Positions 18,352 to 26,963 of a stretch of DNA of 60,585 nucleotides are shown in pieces. The notes under the pieces are model-generated. The model was not told the DNA's origin and made no database searches. It saw only the letters and a list, made by a program, of their open reading frames with translations. The stretch is from Lederbergia sp. NSJ-179 (GTDB lineage Bacteria; Bacillota; Bacilli; Bacillales; Bacillaceae_C), in contig NZ_JALIFP010000024.1 in assembly GCF_022867885.1 (NCBI RefSeq), positions 1-60,585 of the forward strand, given 5' to 3'. Each line of letters opens with the position of its first letter. Within the stretch, counting starts at the first letter, position 1. The position numbers were made by a program, and so were the translations under genes.

Positions 18352-19275
18352 TTAAACAATTTCCATGTCATTCAAGAATGTATCTAGGTTTGACAGATCG
18401 GCTTCTTCATCATGAAATGGCGTTCGTTTCATTCGGTGAGGATAGACAAATTTGGTGACAACCTGAATATCCTTAGGCGTGACAGTTGTTCTTCCTTCAA
18501 ATGCCGCGAGAGCCACTGCTGCTTTCAAAACGGTTAAATCTGATCGGTGCCCATCTACTTTTAATTGGATTGATAATCTTGCAATCAATTGATAAATATC
18601 ATCCGATACATTCACTTCAGGTAAAATTTCTTTCGCGTGCTTGACCCTTTTGACTAATTGTTCCTGCTCATAACGGTATTTCTCTTGAAAATCCCTTTGA
18701 TTTTCTTCAAAGGCTAATCTTCTTTGGAGCACCTGTACTCGCCTATCTATTTGTTGCTCTCCCCTCACCTCCACAGATAAACCAAAGCGATCCAATAACT
18801 GTGGACGAAGATCGCCTTCCTCAGGATTCATTGTCCCTATCAAGATAAACTGTGCAGGGTGTGCATACGATATCCCTTCCCTTTCGATTGTATTGACCCC
18901 CATTGCGGAAACATCTAATAAAATATCCACAAGATGATCATCTAGTAAGTTAATTTCATCGATATACAAAATTTGCTTATGGGCCTCAAATAAAATGCCT
19001 GCCTCAAATTTTTTCTCACCATATTTTATGGCCTGTTCAATATCTAATGTCCCGACCACTCGATCTTCTGTGGCGTTTAATGGTAATTCAACAACCTTTA
19101 GATAACCGAACAAATCGGCTAAAGAACGAACAGCTGTCGATTTCGCCGTTCCCTTCTCCCCTTTAATTAATACACCGCCAATAGCGGGATTAATACTATT
19201 TAATAAAAGTGCTAATTTCATATTTTCTTGCCCGACAATCGCAGTGAAAGGATAATAAACTCTATCACTCTTCAA
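18352..19275 (-). CDS. ChlI/BchI-like AAA+ chelatase ATPase
   Basis: About 307 residues. Walker [10 protein letters not shown] (39-47), Walker [16 protein letters not shown], sensor region [20 protein letters not shown] and an arginine-finger region follow the magnesium-chelatase ChlI family. It powers metal insertion as a hexameric motor. The start is taken as TTG at 19275, 9 bases after GGGGAG; the ATG at 19284 directly abuts that site. Its paralogue ChlD-like begins 16 bases after its stop. Both were probably formed by duplication, since the N-termini (YPFTAIVGQ) are nearly the same. Confidence 0.88.
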   Translation of the reverse strand: MKSDRVYYPFTAIVGQENMKLALLLNSINPAIGGVLIKGEKGTAKSTAVRSLADLFGYLKVVELPLNATEDRVVGTLDIEQAIKYGEKKFEAGILFEAHKQILYIDEINLLDDHLVDILLDVSAMGVNTIEREGISYAHPAQFILIGTMNPEEGDLRPQLLDRFGLSVEVRGEQQIDRRVQVLQRRLAFEENQRDFQEKYRYEQEQLVKRVKHAKEILPEVNVSDDIYQLIARLSIQLKVDGHRSDLTVLKAAVALAAFEGRTTVTPKDIQVVTKFVYPHRMKRTPFHDEEADLSNLDTFLNDMEIV

Positions 19276-19325
19276 TTTTTTCATCTCCCCATTAGATTGA
19301 TGATGTTCTTACCGTTAATGAGATG

Positions 19326-20108
19326 TTACGCTAGTGCCTGTGCAATACAAATCGGTTTTTGGTGGAGCGGATCGATCCATATATCGGCCTCCACGCCGAA
19401 AACATTTCTGATCGTATGCTTATTCAATACTTTAGTAGGAGGGCCCTGCGCAAAAATTTCACCGTTTTTCAATACAATCAGTTCATCAGAAAATTTAGAA
19501 GCATGATTCATATCATGTAACACCATCACTATGGTGATGCCAAATTCTTTATTAATAGACGTTACAAGTTCCATAATTTCCAATTGATGAGCAATATCTA
19601 AATAGGTAGTCGGTTCATCAAGAAGAAGAATGGAAGGTTTCTGAACAAGCGCCATTGCAATCCATGCTCGTTGCCGCTCTCCCCCCGATAAAGTGTTAAC
19701 ATTTCTATTGGCAAATGAAGACAATCCTGTCTTTTGAATGCCCCAATTCACAATCTCATGATCTTCTTTCGAAAGTCTCTCCCAAAATTTTTTATGAGGG
19801 AAACGGCCATACTCGACTAAGTCCCTAACCGTTAAATGAGGCGGTGTGTAAGGGGACTGAGAAAGAATCCCCATTTTTTGGGCGACCTCTTTGGCCTTCA
19901 ATTCACGAATCATCCGTCCATCCAAATACACCGCACCTTGTTCTACCTTTAAATTTCTCGATAATGCCTTTAAAATCGTGCTTTTTCCCGATCCATTTGG
20001 CCCTAGCAGCGAATAAATCTTTCCTTTTTGAATCGAAAGATCAAGGGATTGAACAATGAACTTCTCTTCATAACGCAAGTTAATCTTTTTCGCTTCTAAT
20101 ATGCTCAT
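19326..20108 (-). CDS. FecE-type ABC importer ATPase
   Basis: 260 residues. Walker A GPNGSGKST (36-44), Q-loop (GILSQSPYTPP), signature LSGGERQRAWIAMAL, Walker B LLLDEPTTYLD and the His switch (VLHDMNHASKF) are all present. It belongs to the siderophore/B12/heme importer ATPases. AAGGAGG lies before ATG at 20108; the permease stop is 3 bases upstream. It energises uptake by the FecD-like permease. Confidence 0.92.
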   Translation of the reverse strand: MSILEAKKINLRYEEKFIVQSLDLSIQKGKIYSLLGPNGSGKSTILKALSRNLKVEQGAVYLDGRMIRELKAKEVAQKMGILSQSPYTPPHLTVRDLVEYGRFPHKKFWERLSKEDHEIVNWGIQKTGLSSFANRNVNTLSGGERQRAWIAMALVQKPSILLLDEPTTYLDIAHQLEIMELVTSINKEFGITIVMVLHDMNHASKFSDELIVLKNGEIFAQGPPTKVLNKHTIRNVFGVEADIWIDPLHQKPICIAQALA

Positions 20109-20111
20109 TAT

Positions 20112-21146
20112 TTATGTTTCCCTCCTTAATAAATAAAGAAAGAATGGTGCTCCGAAAATCCCCATAATCACTCCGACAGGGATTTCAACTGGTGCAAAGA
20201 TCAAGCGACCAACTGTATCACAAAAGGTCACAACCGCAATCCCTAGAAAACAAGAAGCCGGTACAAGCAAGCGATAATCGTTTCCAATTAACAGTCTTGC
20301 TGCATGTGGAACAATCAGTCCGACAAAACCTAATAAGCCCACAACACTGACAGCACTTGCTGCAAGCAGGGATGCCACAGCCGTCATGATGATTCTCGTC
20401 CGCTCTACTGAAAGACCTAATCCCCGTGCCGTTTCATCTCCCAAAAGCAATATATTCATCCATCTTGTACCGAAAATGGCAAAAAGCACGCCTAGTAAGC
20501 TGTAAACCCAGATCATTTCGACATGATTCCAACTTCTTGCAGACAATCCTCCCACCATAAACATAAGAGCGCCTTGAACACGATCACTATAAAAGATCAT
20601 CAGTGTAGAAATCCAAGATCCTAAAAATGCGGAAACTGCTACGCCAGCCAACACAATTCTGACCGGCTGAATGCCTCTTTTCCAGGCTAAAACATAAATA
20701 AGTACCGCAGCACCCATTGCACCAAAAAATGCCCCTATTGGAACGATGAATTCCAAATGTGGAAACAAAAGTAAAATGACGACTCCCACTAATCCTGCAC
20801 CAGAGTTAATGCCAATAATACCTGGATCTGCTAAAGGATTACGCATGACCCCTTGTAAAATAGCTCCTGCTAAAGCCAGATTCACCCCAACCAAAGCACC
20901 AATCATCACTCTTGGAAGCCGTATATTCCATAATATTTGCTGTTTGGATTCCGTATGAAAGGAGGTCAACGATGTCCAAATCGTTGACCATGAAATATCG
21001 ACAGCTCCCTTTGATAAACTGAATAGAATACTTAAACACGCAAGAATAAAGAAGAGGAATAAAACGAAGAAACGCCAAGTTCGGCGTTCTCTTACATTCC
21101 CCCAGTTAAAAACTTGTTTTTTCATCGCTGTTTCACTCAACATCAT
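20112..21146 (-). CDS. FecCD-type ABC importer permease
   Basis: About 344 residues with some ten membrane helices. Family marks include WNIRLPRVMIGALVGVNLAL near the N-terminus, LAGAILQGVMRNPLADPGII, and GLIVPHAARLLIGNDYR before the C-terminal helices. Such permeases work as homodimers for siderophore, heme or B12 uptake. I chose ATG at 21146, 6 bases after GAGG. The gene overlaps the end of the binding-protein gene by 14 bases, so the two are translationally coupled. Only one permease gene is present, consistent with a homodimer. Confidence 0.92.
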   Translation of the reverse strand: MMLSETAMKKQVFNWGNVRERRTWRFFVLFLFFILACLSILFSLSKGAVDISWSTIWTSLTSFHTESKQQILWNIRLPRVMIGALVGVNLALAGAILQGVMRNPLADPGIIGINSGAGLVGVVILLLFPHLEFIVPIGAFFGAMGAAVLIYVLAWKRGIQPVRIVLAGVAVSAFLGSWISTLMIFYSDRVQGALMFMVGGLSARSWNHVEMIWVYSLLGVLFAIFGTRWMNILLLGDETARGLGLSVERTRIIMTAVASLLAASAVSVVGLLGFVGLIVPHAARLLIGNDYRLLVPASCFLGIAVVTFCDTVGRLIFAPVEIPVGVIMGIFGAPFFLYLLRRET

Positions 21147-22152
21147 TAAAAACCTCGGGATATACAAGCTTCGCTAAATACTGGATTGATTCGCTATAGT
21201 CCAAACCACTGTTTGATAAGAATAAGTTTCCTGGTAAAAAATGCACTTGATCATTTTGAACAGCAGTTAAGGTAGACCATGCAGGACTATTTTTCATATC
21301 AATGTCCATTCTTTCCTCTGCCTTGGACTTGTCACCATGATGGACAACGAAAATCATATCCGGATCCACTTCAACCACCTTTTCTAAACTAAAGGCTGTT
21401 TGTGTTGGATTGTCCTCAAGAGGAGCCGCATCTTCTGCAATATTGGTTAGTCCTAACAGTTTTGAAATTTCACCAGGGATGGTATTTTCTCTATTTACCG
21501 TGACATTATTTGGGGTGATATTAAAAATCACTATTTTTTTCATTTCCTCCTTACCACGATAATGATTGATTTTCTCTTGAATCTCCTTTATTTCTTGTTC
21601 TAGCTGACCAATTTTCTTTGCAGCCAACTCACTATTGTCTAAAATCTTTCCGACTAGCTTCGCATTTCGTTTGACATCCTCAAGTAATATCATATCTAGA
21701 TTGATAAACGGAATATGGCTGTCTGCTAGAATGGGGATTAATTTTTTATGTAGAATAGAGTTTCCAATCACTAAATCAGGCTCTAAAGCTAGAATTTCCT
21801 CTATATTCACATTCGTATGGTGTCCGACATCTGCTATATCTTCTGCTCCTTCAGGAATACGATCTGGACTAAGAGTTGTTCTTCCAACAGCCTCACCACC
21901 TAAGTCGTACAATAGTTTTAAATGGGATGGTGACAAAACAACAATTCTTTCCGGCTTTTTCTCCAAGGTCACTTCATTTCCTAAATCATCCACGACTGTT
22001 AGCTTGCCGGCAGCATCCTTTTCTATCTTATTTCCTACACCTTGATGTTCCCCTTTTGCAACCTTAGACTGTTCACCCACTCCCTCCTTAGTGGCACAAC
22101 CGGTTAATAGAAATAAAATGAATAAACTGATGATCCATAACCTGCTTTTCAA
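21133..22152 (-). CDS. FecB/BtuF-type metallophore-binding lipoprotein
   Basis: About 339 residues. The signal peptide ends in FLLTGC with Cys19 as the lipidated residue, so it is anchored outside the membrane. The mature part has the class III binding-protein text DDLGNEVTLEKKPERIVVLS, DVGHHTNVNIEEILALEPDL and a long middle helix rich in Glu and Lys. Such proteins bind siderophores, heme, cobalamin or other metal complexes. Start TTG at 22152, behind GGGGGAAG; an in-frame ATG at 22212 overlaps the operator. First gene of the six-gene operon, 58 bases from the nearer Zur-like palindrome. Confidence 0.92.
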   Translation of the reverse strand: MKSRLWIISLFILFLLTGCATKEGVGEQSKVAKGEHQGVGNKIEKDAAGKLTVVDDLGNEVTLEKKPERIVVLSPSHLKLLYDLGGEAVGRTTLSPDRIPEGAEDIADVGHHTNVNIEEILALEPDLVIGNSILHKKLIPILADSHIPFINLDMILLEDVKRNAKLVGKILDNSELAAKKIGQLEQEIKEIQEKINHYRGKEEMKKIVIFNITPNNVTVNRENTIPGEISKLLGLTNIAEDAAPLEDNPTQTAFSLEKVVEVDPDMIFVVHHGDKSKAEERMDIDMKNSPAWSTLTAVQNDQVHFLPGNLFLSNSGLDYSESIQYLAKLVYPEVFNDVE

Positions 22153-22210
22153 GTTTCTCTTCCCCCTATTTGTTTGAATGCAATGTTTTTTTATCCGCCT
22201 CTCATAATAC

Positions 22211-22231
22211 AAATCGTAACAATTACGATTT
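22211..22231 (-). promoter_or_regulatory. Zur-like operator 1 of the chelatase operon
   Basis: A perfect palindrome with 9-bp arms AAATCGTAA and TTACGATTT around CAA. It matches the Bacillus Zur box (TCGTAATNATTACGA) at all but one position. The Fur box (TGATAATNATTATCA) and the PerR box fit less well because of the TCG/CGA ends. It is 58 bases before the TTG start of the operon, where repression would occur. Confidence 0.75.
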
Positions 22232-22272
22232 AAACGGTAAAAATTTGAACAACTTCTTTTTCGCTAAATATG

Positions 22273-22295
22273 TAAATCGTAATCATTACGTTTTA
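22273..22295 (-). promoter_or_regulatory. Zur-like operator 2 of the chelatase operon
   Basis: TAAATCGTAAT and ATTACGTTTTA flank a single C, 11-bp arms with one mismatch. The core TCGTAATCATTACGT fits the Zur consensus except for the last base. It lies 62 bases (about six helical turns) from operator 1, which would allow two dimers on the same DNA face and both may flank the promoter. Confidence 0.72.
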
Positions 22296-22373
22296 TATAT
22301 TAAACAGATTTTCTGTTTATGTCAACCAATTCTGTGAATATCTCTTTCCAGATTTTATCTTCCTTTAAGTAAA

Positions 22374-22407
22374 ATCACCCCCACCTGTTTTCCCAAGTGG
22401 GGGTGAT
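22374..22407 (-). terminator. Terminator after the first Gfo/Idh/MocA gene
   Basis: ATCACCCCCAC (22374-22384) pairs perfectly with GTGGGGGTGAT (22397-22407); on the minus strand TTTTAC follows. It insulates the chelatase operon from transcription entering from the right. Confidence 0.9.
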
Positions 22408-22442
22408 GTAAATGCAGGCCTAATTATTTAATCCACTTCTAC

Positions 22443-23525
22443 TTACAGCTCCGGTATTTCAATATCTACTTCTTTACCTAGTTCAGAAGATCTTAAAATT
22501 CCATCAATAATGGCTTGGTTAATCAGGATTTCTTCACCAGGAATCGGCGCAGGCTTATCTTCCTTGATTGCTACGACGAAGTCACGAACTTTTTCATAGA
22601 AGATGTCGTATTGATGTTTTTGGACTGGAATGATGCTTTCTGTGTTGCGGCCTTGAATATCATGGAACATCGTAATGGAACCAATTCCCCCGTCCCAAAC
22701 ACCGCTCCACGGTCCGCTTCCCGCTGGAGTTAGTTTCAAACCTGCATCTGTTCCAAGGAAGAGTGTTGGTCCTAACGAATCTGCATGCATGGCCCATGAA
22801 ACTTTAAAATTAAGAACTTTTCCACCTTCTAACCTCACAAGGGCCACTCCAAAATCTTCCACTTCAAATTTCTCTGCTTCTGGATGGTATTTAGGGTTTG
22901 TCCCAAAATGATTAGAGGTGAAAGCAGACACACTGAGCGGTTTTGGATAATTTAATGCATTCAAGGCCAGATCAAGGGAGTAACAGCCAATATCAGCCAT
23001 GGCCCCAGCACCAGCTAGTGACCTACTGATAAATGTACCACCAGGCATTCCTCTCCTACGGCCACCACCGGTTTGCACATAATAGACATTCCCTAATTCA
23101 GATTGAACGATTTTTTTCACAGCTTTCATATTTGGATCATATCGCGGTTGAAACCCAACCGTTAATATTTTCTCCGCTTTCTTACCGGCTCGCACCATCT
23201 CAAGTCCTTGTTCAAGTGTAATGGCAAGCGGCTTTTCAACTAAGACATGTTTGCCTGCTTGAAGAGCATCAACACTTGTTTGATGATGGGCAATATTAGG
23301 CGTACAAACACTTACACCATCTAGGTCCATTTCCAATAATTTTAAATGACTATCAAAAGCCTGAGCATTCGGCAATTCCAACCTATGTATAAATTCCTCC
23401 GCCTTCCCTGGAATCACATCTGCAACTCCCAAAATTTCCACGTCGGACATTTGTTTATAAGCACGAGCATGTGCGCCTGCAATGCCACCGCTGCCAATTA
23501 TTCCTATTTTTATCTTGCTATTCAT
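22443..23525 (-). CDS. Gfo/Idh/MocA-family NAD(P)-dependent dehydrogenase
   Basis: 360 residues. The N-terminal Rossmann fold starts IGIIGSGGIAGAHARAY, and the catalytic EKP is in VLVEKPLAITLEQG (near 95). The C-terminal alpha/beta domain has the His-bearing segment GAGAMADIGCYSLDLALNAL, where these enzymes place catalytic Asp/His-like residues. They oxidise sugars, polyols or sugar derivatives. It is one of three such genes within 7 kb, none of them closely alike. Followed by a strong terminator. The substrate cannot be told. Confidence 0.85.
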   Translation of the reverse strand: MNSKIKIGIIGSGGIAGAHARAYKQMSDVEILGVADVIPGKAEEFIHRLELPNAQAFDSHLKLLEMDLDGVSVCTPNIAHHQTSVDALQAGKHVLVEKPLAITLEQGLEMVRAGKKAEKILTVGFQPRYDPNMKAVKKIVQSELGNVYYVQTGGGRRRGMPGGTFISRSLAGAGAMADIGCYSLDLALNALNYPKPLSVSAFTSNHFGTNPKYHPEAEKFEVEDFGVALVRLEGGKVLNFKVSWAMHADSLGPTLFLGTDAGLKLTPAGSGPWSGVWDGGIGSITMFHDIQGRNTESIIPVQKHQYDIFYEKVRDFVVAIKEDKPAPIPGEEILINQAIIDGILRSSELGKEVDIEIPEL

Positions 23526-23700
23526 CTATTATTCAGCCCTTTACATTAGTTTTTTAATAGGGAGTGCACATCCCTAGCTCCATTGATATACCTGTCCATT
23601 CCAACATTTTGTCATCATCTTAATAGGTTTCCAAATGAAGAACTCCTTAACACCTCTTTCTATTAACGACAGGTTTCTTGTGGGTCCTTTCAGCTTTAAT

Positions 23701-24543
23701 TTAAAGCAATTCCGACACATATACAAATCTTTCAAAACGTGAGAATACATGGAATTTTTGATATGGATAGTGTTCATAAAGATAGTCTACGATCCTTCCT
23801 GGCCACTCAGCATTATTCTGAAACATGTCATAATGGACAGGAACGAGCGTTTTAATTCCTGCTTCAGCTGCCAAATCGGCGGCTTCTCGTAGATTCATAT
23901 TCCCAATAATTCCCTGTTTATTTCTAAAAAGATCTCTACCGTTAATAGGTAGAAAGGCAAGATCGATTTTCTCCCCACTCAATCCCTCCACCAGCTCAGG
24001 ATAAACGATTGTATCCCCCGCATGATAGATATTTAATCCGTTCCAATTAAACAAATACCCTACAAAGCGATGCCCTAAATCATCCGTATATTCAAAGTCT
24101 TCATGGGCAGCAGGAATAGGATTGATACACACATCCCCGAATTTCAAAGTGGCTGTTGTATCAGCTGGAACGATTTTATCGCTTTTCACACCACAATCCT
24201 TTACTATATGATGACTGTACGATGGTGCAATAAAAGTGGTGTTTGGATTAGCCGCCGCAATTGCCTGAATCGTTCCTGGATCCAAGTGATCATTATGATC
24301 ATGAGTGATACAAACAATGTCTAAAAGATCCAATTTACTTGCTGGAAAAGGCGGTGGGAATAAACGATGCGCTGATTGTGATAAATAAGGGTCGACGGCG
24401 ACAAGTTTGTCATCATTTCCTTTTAAAATAACGCCACCTTGACCCAAAAACCAACAGGCGAGCATTCCTTTTTGTACTTTTGTTTTTTCAAGTTCATTTA
24501 ACAATTGCAATCCCCTTTTAGTAACATCCTGTTGATTCATCAT
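23701..24543 (-). CDS. MBL-fold hydrolase, UlaG-like
   Basis: 280 residues of the metallo-beta-lactamase fold. The metal site THDHNDHLD (near residue 80) and later HAGDT and HYDMF are present. WFLGQGGVILKG and DPYLSQSAHRLFPP resemble the UlaG (L-ascorbate-6-phosphate lactonase) subgroup. It probably opens a sugar lactone or acts on a phosphorylated sugar, which fits its setting among sugar dehydrogenases. The metal is likely Mn or Zn. The ATG at 24543 follows GAGGATG; the next codon is also ATG. Confidence 0.82.
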   Translation of the reverse strand: MMNQQDVTKRGLQLLNELEKTKVQKGMLACWFLGQGGVILKGNDDKLVAVDPYLSQSAHRLFPPPFPASKLDLLDIVCITHDHNDHLDPGTIQAIAAANPNTTFIAPSYSHHIVKDCGVKSDKIVPADTTATLKFGDVCINPIPAAHEDFEYTDDLGHRFVGYLFNWNGLNIYHAGDTIVYPELVEGLSGEKIDLAFLPINGRDLFRNKQGIIGNMNLREAADLAAEAGIKTLVPVHYDMFQNNAEWPGRIVDYLYEHYPYQKFHVFSRFERFVYVSELL

Positions 24544-24690
24544 TTTTCATCCTCTTATGCATAGTTTATGTTGGAATTCCCACATCTTACTATATTTCTA
24601 CCCTTCTAGGAAATATCCTGCTTGTTCACTTCAAAAAAACATCGTTCTTGAAAAGATTAGAACTTAATGGGCTAGGTTTTTTTCGTATAT

Positions 24691-24705
24691 TACTAACAAT
24701 TACGA
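24691..24705. promoter_or_regulatory. Degenerate Zur-like site
   Basis: TACTAACAATTACGA shares AACAATTACGA with operator 1 and fits the Zur consensus at 12 of 14 fixed positions, with a poor left arm. It is about 150 bases before the MBL-fold gene. It could be chance in AT-rich DNA. Confidence 0.25.
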
Positions 24706-24765
24706 TAGATTTCTAGTTTTTATCTTTTATAATGCCACTTTTTCAGATAGTCTAGAAGTCCAACA

Positions 24766-25689
24766 TTACAAGCCGACAGTTGGTTCGAGTACTGTTAATG
24801 TATTGCTAACCGTGTCCATGTTAACGATTGCGCCGATCGGGATGGCAGCTTTATAAGTGCCGTGGGCAGACGTGAGATTAGTCATAAGCGGTTTGCCGAG
24901 CGGCACAACAAATTCATTGATCAAATCTTCATAGGACTGCCCGTAAGCGACTTGACAATTTGTACACTCTCCTAAAATAATGCCGATACAATCGTCAAAT
25001 TTTCCAGCAAGTTTCAAGTGATTCATATATCTATAGACTTTATTCATTGGTTCATGCGTTTCTTCTAAGAACAAAATTCTATTCCTTGTGTCAATTTCAA
25101 AAGGAGTTCCTAAGTTATCGACAAAAGATGCCAGGTTACCGCCAACAATGGGGCCTGTCACATTTCCGGAAACGCGGCTGACAAGTGGGATGTTTGGCGG
25201 ATTGGATATAGGCCTAGGCGACATAAGTGTAGACGTGGCGGCAAAAAACTGATTGAAATTATAAGGGGGTGTTGCTAGCGAAAAGTCGATCAACATCAGG
25301 CTTTGGAAAGTGATTAAATCGGCATATTGATAGAGGACATTTAACAATATCGTCATATCACTATAGCCCGTTACAATTTTCGGGTGGCTTCTGATCGTTT
25401 CATAATCAAGATACGGTAGAATTCCCGCCACTCCAACGCCACCTCGAGTAGGTAAAATTAATTTGATTTGATCATTTTCAAACATAGCCATTAGATCAGC
25501 AGCACGTTCCTGATCCCTGCCAGCGAGGAACCCGTTTTGAGCATAGACATATCGTCCCAATACGACCGTAAACCCCATATCTAGGAGCGTACTTATTCGT
25601 GCATCAATCACACTCGCCTCTAACGGACTACCCAATGTCACAATTCCGATTGTGTCACCTGGTTGCAAAATAGGTGGCCTTGTTGCCAT
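24766..25689 (-). CDS. LD-carboxypeptidase family protein (peptidase S66, YkfA/MccF-like)
   Basis: 307 residues. GDTIGIVTLGSP near the start, LILPTRGGVGVAGILPYLDY and GYSDMTILLNVLYQY carry the nucleophile region of S66 peptidases (Ser in GYSD). Later FLEETHEP supplies the conserved Glu and LTSAHGTYKAAIPIG the catalytic His. Members trim the terminal D-residue from murein tetrapeptides or cleave microcin C-type toxins. It sits among sugar genes without an obvious pathway link. It is monocistronic, with AT-rich spacers on both sides. Confidence 0.85.
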   Translation of the reverse strand: MATRPPILQPGDTIGIVTLGSPLEASVIDARISTLLDMGFTVVLGRYVYAQNGFLAGRDQERAADLMAMFENDQIKLILPTRGGVGVAGILPYLDYETIRSHPKIVTGYSDMTILLNVLYQYADLITFQSLMLIDFSLATPPYNFNQFFAATSTLMSPRPISNPPNIPLVSRVSGNVTGPIVGGNLASFVDNLGTPFEIDTRNRILFLEETHEPMNKVYRYMNHLKLAGKFDDCIGIILGECTNCQVAYGQSYEDLINEFVVPLGKPLMTNLTSAHGTYKAAIPIGAIVNMDTVSNTLTVLEPTVGL

Positions 25690-25819
25690 AGTTTCTCCCT
25701 CCAGAGAAGTGTCATATAATCGCTATATAACACTATATTAGAAGAAAAGAACATTCATAACCTAAAGAACGCATTCCCCACCTTTTTCAAGTGTGATGAG
25801 ATCCAGCTTACACACTGCT

Positions 25820-25851
25820 AAAAAACCATAGCCCGTGGGCTATGGTTTTTC
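25820..25851 (-). terminator. Terminator after the second Gfo/Idh/MocA gene
   Basis: AAAAACCATAGCCC and GGGCTATGGTTTTT flank GT; the arms are near perfect and give U-runs on both strands. It ends the minus-strand pair at 25892-27833. Confidence 0.9.
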
Positions 25852-25891
25852 GAATGCTTACAACGATTACGTATAGACAGTCTCTAGTTTT

Positions 25892-26872
25892 CTACTTTAC
25901 AATTTCATTCCTTAATGGATGATACCCTGCTGCCTCGTAAATCATTTCTGTAAGATTGACAACTTCTTTCGCAAAATGGCCGGGAACCTTCACTTCATGT
26001 TTTCCAAGGATCGCATCAAAAAAACTTTTATCTTGGTCTGTTGTCTTTTTCGGAAGTTCTGGTATGATTGGCTCTTCTCCTAATCGATGGAGAGTAACAT
26101 TTCCATTATCATAGAAGATTCCGCCTTTATCACCACAGAAGGCATAGGTCTCGTGCCAGATTGGAGCATACCCCACAATATTCAAACCGGCAATCACATT
26201 ATTTTCAAAGCGAATGGCCGTAAAGGAATCTAGTTCTACAGTTGAACCATGCTTTTCCATTTGTGTCGTTACCTCTATTGGAGATAATCCTGTCGCCCAT
26301 AGAAGCACATCACAAATATGACTCCCCGAATCCATTAACATCCCACCACCTGATAAGGCAGGATTTTTACGCCATACATGATTTGGCCCATGACCCCATT
26401 GTTGATACAAGGAGGCGGTGACAGAAGTTAATTTCCCAATTTTTCCATTTGCGATCGCCTCACGGATATACATAAACTCTGGTTCAAAATGTCGTTGATA
26501 AGATACCTGTAGGACTCTTCCCAGTTTTTCGGCCGTTTCAATCAATTGCTCCGCTTCTTTTTTTGAGCAAGCCATTGGCTTTTCTATCAATACGTGGCAG
26601 CCATGATTCATCACGTCCATTGCTTGCTCAAAGTGAAGGGTATGCGGAGAGCAAATGATAACCGCATCTAATGGTATTGTATCTAGCATGTCCCTATGAT
26701 CGACGAACTCTTTTGCTTCATCTAGTTGATACTTTGTGATAAATTTCTCCCTATTTTTTGCACTGGGATCCGTAACCGCAACAAGTTCTACATAGTCTAG
26801 TTCCGCTAAATGATCCCCATGCAAATTCGAGATTCCACCTGTTCCAATCATTCCAACGCGAATTTTATCCAT
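25892..26872 (-). CDS. Gfo/Idh/MocA-family dehydrogenase
   Basis: 326 residues. Rossmann start VGMIGTGGISNLHGDHL, EKP in VLIEKPMACSKKEAE, and the C-terminal GGGMLMDSGSHICDVLLW with the catalytic Asp/His pair. It resembles myo-inositol/glucose-type dehydrogenases; the substrate is not certain. It lies 91 bases after the TIM-barrel gene at 26964 and both are probably cotranscribed. A perfect palindrome TGATAAATTTATCA lies between them. Confidence 0.85.
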   Translation of the reverse strand: MDKIRVGMIGTGGISNLHGDHLAELDYVELVAVTDPSAKNREKFITKYQLDEAKEFVDHRDMLDTIPLDAVIICSPHTLHFEQAMDVMNHGCHVLIEKPMACSKKEAEQLIETAEKLGRVLQVSYQRHFEPEFMYIREAIANGKIGKLTSVTASLYQQWGHGPNHVWRKNPALSGGGMLMDSGSHICDVLLWATGLSPIEVTTQMEKHGSTVELDSFTAIRFENNVIAGLNIVGYAPIWHETYAFCGDKGGIFYDNGNVTLHRLGEEPIIPELPKKTTDQDKSFFDAILGKHEVKVPGHFAKEVVNLTEMIYEAAGYHPLRNEIVK

Positions 26873-26890
26873 ACTATTCCTCTTTCCTTA

Positions 26891-26904
26891 TGATAAATTT
26901 ATCA
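26891..26904. promoter_or_regulatory. 14-bp perfect palindrome between two sugar genes
   Basis: TGATAAATTTATCA, 19 bases before the ATG of the dehydrogenase at 26872. It could be an operator or an internal mRNA hairpin; no regulator can be assigned. Confidence 0.35.
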
Positions 26905-26963
26905 TCCCTTCAAATAGATACATCAGATACACCAGAAAAATTCTACTTATTTTTAAAATTTCT

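Noticed and set aside
12718-19275. Genuine magnesium chelatase for chlorophyll or cobaltochelatase for B12
   Set aside because: No bch, chl, cob or cbi genes are present, the setting is a Gram-positive spore former, and the operators are zinc-type; the true substrate remains open.
21635-22045. 136-codon plus-strand frame
   Set aside because: Shadow of the binding-lipoprotein gene, no ribosome site.
22211-22295. Fur or PerR boxes
   Set aside because: The outer TCG/CGA bases fit the Zur consensus; Fur needs TGA/TCA and PerR TTA/TAA at these positions. Fur control is still not fully excluded.
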